Notes under the pieces: generated by a model
Databases searched by the model: none
What the model saw: only the letters and a program-made list of their open reading frames with translations
Told to the model about the DNA's origin: nothing
Translations under genes and position numbers: made by a program
NCBI RefSeq assembly: GCF_013522725.1
Contig: NZ_JAAMRF010000002.1
Location: 186,001-250,000, forward strand
Reading direction: 5' to 3'
DNA from: Stutzerimonas azotifigens
GTDB taxonomy: Bacteria; Pseudomonadota; Gammaproteobacteria; Pseudomonadales; Pseudomonadaceae
Length of the DNA stretch: 64,000 nt
Shown here: positions 58,460-64,000 of the stretch, piece by piece
Numbering within the stretch: the stretch's first letter is position 1
Layout of the letters: every line of letters starts with the position of its first letter

Positions 58460-60247
58460 TCACACGGCAACCAGATGATCTTCCCCGACATGGCGAAACT
58501 GCTGGACGGGAGGCTCGAAGCCGTGGGGTTTGATCGGGTCTGGGGCATCGAAGGCCTGTAGCAGGCTCTTGAAGTCCCGGCGACGGTCGACGTCCGGCAT
58601 CGGCACCGCCTCGAGCAGTCGGCGGGTGTAGGGGTGTTGCGGGTTGTGCAGGACCTGGTCGCGGCGGCCGATCTCGACGATGCGGCCGCAAAACATCACC
58701 GCCACTCGATGGCACAGGCGCTCGACCACTGCCATGTCGTGGGAAATGAACAGGTAGCTCAGGCCATGCTCGGCGCGCAGCCGTTCGAGCAGTTCGAGTA
58801 CCTGCGCCTGCACCGAGACGTCGAGCGCCGAGACCGACTCGTCGGCGACGATGACCTTGGGGTTCAGCGCCAACGCGCGGGCGATGCAGATGCGTTGGCG
58901 CTGGCCGCCCGAGAACTGGTGCGGGTAGCGGCTCATGGCATCGGCCGGCAGATCGACCTGGCCGAGCAGCTCGGCGACCCGCTCGCGGCGCGCGGGGAGT
59001 GGCAGCCGGTCGTGTATCAGCAGTGGCTCGCCAACCAGCTCCAGGATCATTTTGCGTGGATTCAGCGCGGCGTAAGGGTCCTGGAAGATCATCTGGATGT
59101 CACGCCGTACCGCCTGTAGCGGCGTGCCGGTTAAGCCGTGCAGCTCGCGGCCTTCGAGCTGCACGCTGCCCTGGTAGTCGAGCATGTTCATCAGCGCCTT
59201 GCCGATGGTGGACTTACCGCAGCCGCTTTCGCCGACCAGTCCCAGGGTCTCGCCCTGGCGCAGATCGAAGCTGACGTCCTCCACCGCATGCACGTTCCTG
59301 CCGGGCTCCAGCCAGCCGCCACGCAGCGGGAAGCGCACCCGCAGGTCGCGCACCTGCAGCATCACCGGGTTGTCTTGCAGCGGCTGCGGTGGCGGCGCGG
59401 TGCCCAGCACAGGCACCGCATCGAGCAGCCGGCGGGTATAGGCCGCCTGGGGCGCGGTGAACAGCTCGCGCACCGGCGCGTGCTCCTCCATCCGACCCTG
59501 GTTCATCACCACCACCTGGTCGGCCATTTCGGCGACCACGCCCATGTCATGGGTAATCAGCAGCAGGCTGGTGTGGAAGCTCTGTTGCAGCTCGCGCATC
59601 AATTCCAGTATCTGCGCCTGGATGGTCACATCGAGCGCCGTGGTGGGCTCGTCGGCGATCAGCACCTGGGGCCGGCAGAGCATCGCCATGGCGATCATCA
59701 CCCGCTGGCGCATGCCGCCGGACAGCTCGTGGGGGTACTGGACGAGGCGTTTTTCGACATCCGGCATGCGCACCGCATCGAGCATTTCGCGGGCGCGACG
59801 GCGGGCCTCGTCGCGGGTCAGCGGTTCGTGGCGGCGCAGGGTTTCGATCAGTTGCTGGCTGACGGTCATCAGCGGGTTGAGCGAGGTCATCGGCTCCTGA
59901 AAGATCATCCCGATCTGCTTGCCGCGCAGATGACGTCGCTCGTGCTCTGAGAGTCCGAGCAGGTCACGCTCGCCGAACAGGATGCGGCCTTCGGGCACCT
60001 GAGCGGCGCGTGGCAGCAGACCCATGATCGCCAGTGAGGTCAGCGACTTGCCGCTGCCCGACTCGCCGGCGATGCACAGGGTCTTGCCGGGTTGCAGGGC
60101 GAAGCTCAGGTCGTCGACCACACGGCGTGGGCCGAAGTCGATGGACAGGTGGTCGACGCAGAGAATGGGGCGATCGTTGGGTATCGAGGCGTTCACGGCA
60201 AACCTTTGACTTGCGCAGTGCGGTAAGGGCAGGGCGTTGCTCGCCAT
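58460..60247 (-). CDS. Fused dual-ATPase of peptide/nickel-type ABC importer
   Basis: This 595-residue protein joins two DppD/DppF-like ATPase domains. The first (about 28-285) has GESGSGKS, signature LSGGMRQRV and Walker B VLIADEP. The second (about 300-565) has GESGCGKS, FSGGQRQRI and VIVADES. Each ends in the oligopeptide C-terminal region (YTRRLLDAVP, YTRRLLEAVP). It powers the importer formed by the permeases encoded at 62950-64000. The ATG shares one base with the formamidase stop (TGATG), so the two are coupled. Such fusions occur in GsiA/YliA-type systems. Confidence 0.9.
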   Translation of the reverse strand: MASNALPLPHCASQRFAVNASIPNDRPILCVDHLSIDFGPRRVVDDLSFALQPGKTLCIAGESGSGKSLTSLAIMGLLPRAAQVPEGRILFGERDLLGLSEHERRHLRGKQIGMIFQEPMTSLNPLMTVSQQLIETLRRHEPLTRDEARRRAREMLDAVRMPDVEKRLVQYPHELSGGMRQRVMIAMAMLCRPQVLIADEPTTALDVTIQAQILELMRELQQSFHTSLLLITHDMGVVAEMADQVVVMNQGRMEEHAPVRELFTAPQAAYTRRLLDAVPVLGTAPPPQPLQDNPVMLQVRDLRVRFPLRGGWLEPGRNVHAVEDVSFDLRQGETLGLVGESGCGKSTIGKALMNMLDYQGSVQLEGRELHGLTGTPLQAVRRDIQMIFQDPYAALNPRKMILELVGEPLLIHDRLPLPARRERVAELLGQVDLPADAMSRYPHQFSGGQRQRICIARALALNPKVIVADESVSALDVSVQAQVLELLERLRAEHGLSYLFISHDMAVVERLCHRVAVMFCGRIVEIGRRDQVLHNPQHPYTRRLLEAVPMPDVDRRRDFKSLLQAFDAPDPIKPHGFEPPVQQFRHVGEDHLVAV

Positions 60248-61194
60248 CAGGCGAACACCACCTTCGGCACGTAGAAGGACACCACCCAGTTGGGCATGTC
60301 GACGATCTCGCTGATGCGCAAATCGCCGCACACCGAGCAAAGCATGTAGGCCTGCTCGGCCGGCATGCCGTGCTCGCGGCAGAGCCAGTCGATGGCGTTC
60401 GACAGGGCGTCACGCGAGGCCTGCATCAGGTCCGGGGCGATGCCGGTGAAGGCTTCGTAGCCGGCGCTGTCCAGATGTCGCGTGACCGGGCCGGGGGTGC
60501 TGAAGCGCGGGGCCCTGAGGGGTGTGTCCTTGACCAGATCCAGCGTGACCACCACGTCCATCTGGCTTTCGATGGCGGTGCCGCAGACTTCACCGTCGCC
60601 CTGCGCCGCATGGGTGTCGCCGATGGAGAAGAGCGCGCCCTCGACTTCTACGGGCAGATAAAGCGTGGTGCCAGCGGCCAGGTCGCGGATATCCAGATTG
60701 CCGCCGACCCGACGCGGCGGGACCACCGAATGCAGGCCGGCCTCTGCCGGTGCCAGGCCGATGGTGCCGGCGAAAGGTTTGAGCGGCACCTTGGCGAATT
60801 CACCGAAGGCCGCTGGCGCCAGGCTCTGGGTGTCGTAATGCCAGAGCGCGAGCGCTGGGTCTTTGAACTGGTCGGCCAGCAGGCCGAAGCCCGGGATGTT
60901 GGCCGTCCAGCCGAAACCGGAGGGTTTGAAGCTGTCGATGGTCACCTTGACCACGTCGCCGGGCATTGCGCCTTCGATGAAGATCGGGCCGGTGACCGGG
61001 TTGATCTTGTCGAACGGCATGTTCGCCACATCGGCGGTGACCGAGTTCGGCGTGAAGTAGCCGTTGGACGAGTCGCGGCAGTGGAATTCGAGGGTGGTAC
61101 CGGGGGCGACCCGTTCCACCGGGACGAAGCTGTTGTCCCAGCCGAAGTGGCTGTGGACGCTGTGAATGGTCTTGATCAGGCAGTTCTGGCACAT
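60247..61194 (-). CDS. Acetamidase/formamidase family protein
   Basis: This 315-residue enzyme matches the FmdA/AmdA family that hydrolyses formamide or short amides to ammonia and the acid. Typical segments are HSVHSHFGWDNSFVPV with metal-binding histidines, FIEGAMPGDVVKVTI, GGNLDIRDLAAGTTLYLPVEV and IGDTHAAQGDGEVCGTAIE. It lies between the binding-protein and ATPase genes of a peptide-type ABC operon, which suggests that the imported compound is an amide. Its own substrate could be formamide released from, or an analogue of, the transported ligand; this is inference. The stop overlaps the ATPase start. Confidence 0.9.
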   Translation of the reverse strand: MCQNCLIKTIHSVHSHFGWDNSFVPVERVAPGTTLEFHCRDSSNGYFTPNSVTADVANMPFDKINPVTGPIFIEGAMPGDVVKVTIDSFKPSGFGWTANIPGFGLLADQFKDPALALWHYDTQSLAPAAFGEFAKVPLKPFAGTIGLAPAEAGLHSVVPPRRVGGNLDIRDLAAGTTLYLPVEVEGALFSIGDTHAAQGDGEVCGTAIESQMDVVVTLDLVKDTPLRAPRFSTPGPVTRHLDSAGYEAFTGIAPDLMQASRDALSNAIDWLCREHGMPAEQAYMLCSVCGDLRISEIVDMPNWVVSFYVPKVVFA

Positions 61195-61292
61195 GGATGG
61201 AGCCTCCGGCAGTCGATTCGAAGGCCCGGCGAACCGGGCAGGGTGGGCGCAACCGGAAGGGTCCGGCTGCGGCCACGGTGGCTAGCGGATCG

Positions 61293-62927
61293 TCACTGGC
61301 CCTTGATGTAGATGTAGTCATAGTTGACCGGCACATGCACCGGATCGACATAGAGCGCGTCGTCCCCGCCCATGCGTGCGGAGCGCACCGAGAAGCGCTG
61401 CTCGTTGAAGATCGGCACCCAGGGCGCGTCGGCCATGGTGTCGGTGAAGACCTTCTTCCACAGCGCGATGCGTTCGGCTTCCTGCTCCGGCTTGGCCATG
61501 CTGTCGGCCTTGGCTGCCAGCGCGTCGAGCTCCTTGTTGCAGTAAAGCGACCAGTTCCAGCCGCCTTCCACCGCGCCGGCGCAGCCGAGGATCGGGCCCC
61601 AGAAGTTGGACGGGTCCGGGAAGTCGGCGATCCAGGCCATGCCGCCCGACCAGACCATTGGTGCCTGGTCCTTCTCGCTGCCAGCGGCGATCACGTTGGC
61701 CTGGGCCAGCGATTTGATCTGCGCGCGGATGCCGACCTTGGCCAGGTCCTGCTGGATCGACTGGGCGATGCGCGGCTGCGGATCGGTGTTCATCACGTAC
61801 AGCTCGGTGTCGAAACCATCCTTGAAGCCCGCTTCGGCGAGCAGCTTCTTCGCGCCCTCGACGTCGTAGGCGTAGCCTTTGTAATCCTCGTCGTATCCGG
61901 GCATGGCAGGCGGCAGCGGCTGGTTCGCCGGGGTAGCGCGGCCGTTGATGATGCGCACGATGCGATCCTTGCTGATCGCCATGTTCACTGCCTGGCGCAC
62001 CTTGAGGTTGTCGAAGGGGGCGAGGGTGGTCTTGAGGGTCAGGTAGCCGGTGTGCAGTTGGTCGCCGACCACCAGCATGTCCTTGAATTTCGGGTCCTTG
62101 CGAAACTGCAGGAAGCGCGCCGGTGGCACGCCGTCGCCCGCGATATCGACCTCGCCTTTTTCCAGGCGCAGCAGGGCGACGCTCGGGTCCTGGCCGACTT
62201 CGAAGGTGATGCCGTCCAGGTACGGCAGGCCCTTGTTGAAGTAGTCCGGGTTCTTCTTGAACACCAGGCGCTGGCCGAGCTTCCAGTCCTGGAGGCTGAA
62301 GGCGCCGGTGCCGACCGGATGCTTGCCGAAATCCTCGCCCCATTGCTCGACCGCTTCCTTGGGCACGACGGAGGCGAAGTTGATCGCCATGACATGGAGG
62401 AAGGTGGCGTTGGCTTCGCTCAGGGTGATCTTCACCTGATAGTCGTCGACGACCTCGATGCCGCTGAGGCTGTCGGCCTTGCCTTCGGCCATCGCCTCGT
62501 AGCCGGCGATCGAACTAAAGAAGCCGGCGCCCGGGCTCTGGGTCTTCGGGTTGACGGTACGCTCGAGCGAGTATTTGACGTCGCTGGCCTTCATCTCACG
62601 GCCGTTGTGGAACTTCACGCCCTTCTTCAGGGTGAAGGTGTAGACGGTGCCGTCGTCGGAGATGCTGTAGTCCTCGGCCAGGTCCTTGACCAGCTCGGTG
62701 GTGCCCGGCTTGTAGTCCATCAGGCCGTCGAACAGGCTCTTGATCATCGACCAGTTCTGCCAGTCGTAGCCGATCGCCGGATCCAGCGTGGCGACGTCGT
62801 TCTGGTAGGTCACCACGGCATTACCGCCGGATTTGGCATTGGGGTCCCGGTCCGGCGACTCGTCGGCCAACAGGCCGCCGGCGAACAGTGTGGCCGCGAT
62901 GGCCAGCGATAGTGCTTTGCGCTTCAT
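61293..62927 (-). CDS. Periplasmic solute-binding protein (SBP_bac_5, peptide type)
   Basis: This 544-residue protein has a Sec signal peptide (MKRKALSLAIAATLFAGGLLA). The mature part is the family 5 extracellular binding fold: LDPAIGYDWQNWSMIKSLFDGL, YTFTLKKGVKFHNGREMKASDVKYSLER, and GTGAFSLQDWKLGQRLVFKKNPDYF. It captures peptides, nickel complexes or other cationic or amide solutes for the cognate permeases. CAGGAAG lies before the ATG. It is followed by formamidase after 98 bases. The ligand cannot be read from sequence. Confidence 0.92.
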   Translation of the reverse strand: MKRKALSLAIAATLFAGGLLADESPDRDPNAKSGGNAVVTYQNDVATLDPAIGYDWQNWSMIKSLFDGLMDYKPGTTELVKDLAEDYSISDDGTVYTFTLKKGVKFHNGREMKASDVKYSLERTVNPKTQSPGAGFFSSIAGYEAMAEGKADSLSGIEVVDDYQVKITLSEANATFLHVMAINFASVVPKEAVEQWGEDFGKHPVGTGAFSLQDWKLGQRLVFKKNPDYFNKGLPYLDGITFEVGQDPSVALLRLEKGEVDIAGDGVPPARFLQFRKDPKFKDMLVVGDQLHTGYLTLKTTLAPFDNLKVRQAVNMAISKDRIVRIINGRATPANQPLPPAMPGYDEDYKGYAYDVEGAKKLLAEAGFKDGFDTELYVMNTDPQPRIAQSIQQDLAKVGIRAQIKSLAQANVIAAGSEKDQAPMVWSGGMAWIADFPDPSNFWGPILGCAGAVEGGWNWSLYCNKELDALAAKADSMAKPEQEAERIALWKKVFTDTMADAPWVPIFNEQRFSVRSARMGGDDALYVDPVHVPVNYDYIYIKGQ

Positions 62928-62949
62928 GCTTCCTGCCCCTTGCTTTTGG

Positions 62950-63876
62950 TTAGTGTTTTTTCACATCGATGCGCGGATCGACCAGTGGGATCACCAGGTC
63001 GGCCAGCAGATTGCCGAGCACGATGGCCACGGCCGATACGGTGGTGACGCCGACGATCACCGGGATGTCCACCTGCTGGATCGCCTGCCAGGCAAGTTGG
63101 CCGATGCCCGGCCAGCCGAACACCGACTCGACCACCACCAGCCCGCCCATGAAGATGCCGATGTCGATGCCGATCATCGGGATCACCGGGACGATCGCGT
63201 TAGGCAGCACGTGGCGCAGGATCACCCGGCCACGGCTCAGGCCCTTGGCGCGGGCGGTGCGGATGAAGTCCTGGTGCAGCACCTCGATCATCGAGGAGCG
63301 CACCATGCGCGAGTACCAGCCGCTGCCGAGGATGCCCAGCGTCAGCGCCGGCAGCAGCAAATGCTCCGGCCCGCCGTAACCGCCCAGAGGGAACCAGCCC
63401 AGCTGCATGGCGAAGAAGTAGAGGAACAGCATCGCGGCGATGAACTGGGGTGCCGAGACGCCGATGAAGGAGAACGCCATGAGGATCTTGTCGGCCACGC
63501 CGCCGCGGCGCAGCGCCGCAATGACGCCCAGGCCGATGCCGATCAGCAGCTCGAAGCCGATACCGGCCGCCATCAGTTCCAGCGAAGGTCGCAGGCGCGA
63601 GCCGATCAGTTCGGCGACTTCGCTGCGCTGGATGTAGGAGCGGCCGAGGTCGCCCTGCACCAGCTTGACGAGGTAACGCCCGTACTGTTCGTAGAAGGGC
63701 AGATCCAGGCCGAGCTGCGTACGGATGCCGGCAACCACTTCAGGCGTCGCGCTGCGCCCGGCGATCTGCCGGGCCGGATCGGCCGGGAGCATGAACAGCA
63801 ACAGGTAGGTGATGAAGGTGACGCCGAACAGGATCAGCAGTGCGTAGCCGAGGCGGCGCAGGATGAAGACAGACAT
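62950..63876 (-). CDS. ABC importer permease, DppB/OppB type
   Basis: This 308-residue inner-membrane protein has six helices. It starts with the DppB pattern MSVFILRRLGYALLILFGVTFITYLLLFMLPADPA. The EAA-type coupling motif is in FIRTARAKGLSRGRVILRHVLPNA, which contacts the ATPase. It pairs with the DppC-type permease encoded just upstream. The ATG shares a base with that gene's stop (TGATG). The binding-protein gene follows after 22 bases. Confidence 0.92.
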   Translation of the reverse strand: MSVFILRRLGYALLILFGVTFITYLLLFMLPADPARQIAGRSATPEVVAGIRTQLGLDLPFYEQYGRYLVKLVQGDLGRSYIQRSEVAELIGSRLRPSLELMAAGIGFELLIGIGLGVIAALRRGGVADKILMAFSFIGVSAPQFIAAMLFLYFFAMQLGWFPLGGYGGPEHLLLPALTLGILGSGWYSRMVRSSMIEVLHQDFIRTARAKGLSRGRVILRHVLPNAIVPVIPMIGIDIGIFMGGLVVVESVFGWPGIGQLAWQAIQQVDIPVIVGVTTVSAVAIVLGNLLADLVIPLVDPRIDVKKH

Positions 63877-64000
63877 CAGCGTCTCCCCACCAGTGTCGGG
63901 TCGAGCTCATCGCGCAGGGCGTCGCCAACCAGGTTGAAGGCCAGCGACAGCAGGATGATCGCCGCGCCGGGAATGAACACCAGCCAGGGCGCCTCGCTGA
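63876..64000 (-). CDS. ABC importer permease, DppC/OppC type (C-terminal end only)
   Basis: Only the last 41 codons are in the window. They read EAPWLVFIPGAAIILLSLAFN then LVGDALRDELDPTLVGRR and stop. This is the typical C-terminus of DppC-type permeases (FNLLGDALRDALDP). The stop overlaps the DppB-type start as TGATG. The rest of the operon, including any further genes, lies beyond the window edge. It is placed first in the transcript, ahead of DppB, an unusual order for this family. Confidence 0.9.
   Translation of the reverse strand, partial: SEAPWLVFIPGAAIILLSLAFNLVGDALRDELDPTLVGRR

Noticed and set aside
61197..62912. A 571-codon plus-strand frame opposite the binding-protein gene
   Set aside because: Antisense shadow; the minus strand has a signal peptide and a complete SBP_bac_5 fold.

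Overview
The window reads as a stretch of chromosome from a GC-rich gammaproteobacterium of the Pseudomonas/Stutzerimonas type. The reasons are the Hda and AI-2E permease pair, the CioAB-type quinol oxidase, a ColRS two-component locus, Ohr/OhrR, CcoG, and a dispersed palindromic repeat with a GTGGGAGCGG...CTTGACCGCGAA pattern. It looks like core plus accessory genome. I see no rRNA, tRNA, CRISPR array, phage or insertion sequence, and only one compositional island, an AT-richer stretch upstream of the glucose dehydrogenase gene.

Region by region. (1) 1-7.4 kb: the end of a permease gene, hda, a DUF1330 gene, then a signalling block. This has a blue-light LOV histidine kinase with its own receiver domain, a coupled single-domain response regulator, and a convergent large Cache/HAMP/GAF/PAS hybrid kinase. 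(2) 7.6-12.8 kb: a DUF2188 gene, the cyanide-insensitive bd-type oxidase cioAB, and an organic-peroxide locus (ohrR, a tiny exported peptide, ohr, an exported esterase). (3) 12.9-18.7 kb: an AraC regulator, LysE and EamA exporters, a GNAT protein, a MocR-type regulator and an orphan ccoG with an Anr/FNR-like box upstream. (4) 19-23.4 kb: a LrgA/LrgB pair, several small exported proteins, a TauE permease and a histidine phosphatase. (5) 23.5-30.6 kb: an envelope-remodelling locus centred on colRS. On one side lie an LtaS-like phosphoglycerol transferase and a PAP2 phosphatase. On the other lie a methyltransferase, an InaA-like LPS kinase, diacylglycerol kinase and a lipoprotein. Both operons are preceded by nearly identical 28-bp sites oriented toward them. 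(6) 30.7-37 kb: a receiver/PAS-HWE kinase pair, a hemolysin-III protein, a protealysin-like M4 protease with its emfourin inhibitor gene, and a divergent SDR/LysR pair. (7) 37-46 kb: exonuclease III, manganese catalase, a secreted mini-repeat protein, a serine hydrolase, an orphan curlin-repeat protein, a metallophosphoesterase, a quinone-oxidoreductase-like enzyme, a thioredoxin and a second MocR regulator. (8) 46-53 kb: a DUF1127 gene, an MFS transporter carrying an in-frame palindromic repeat, its divergent ArsR-type regulator with a perfect palindrome between them, a P-loop kinase, a second MFS transporter, a lipoprotein and an HBM-type chemoreceptor. (9) 53-64 kb: cyanase, a DapA-family lyase, a small lipoprotein, membrane-bound PQQ glucose dehydrogenase, and a minus-strand operon joining a peptide-type ABC importer to an acetamidase/formamidase.

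Most genes are ordinary housekeeping or stress functions. The most coherent system is the ColRS envelope locus. A phosphoglycerol transferase of this family would release diacylglycerol, which DgkA would recycle, and both operons appear to share one operator. Other points of interest are the orphan amyloid-like protein, the protease/inhibitor pair, the formamidase embedded in a peptide importer operon, and the repeat element inside an MFS coding sequence.
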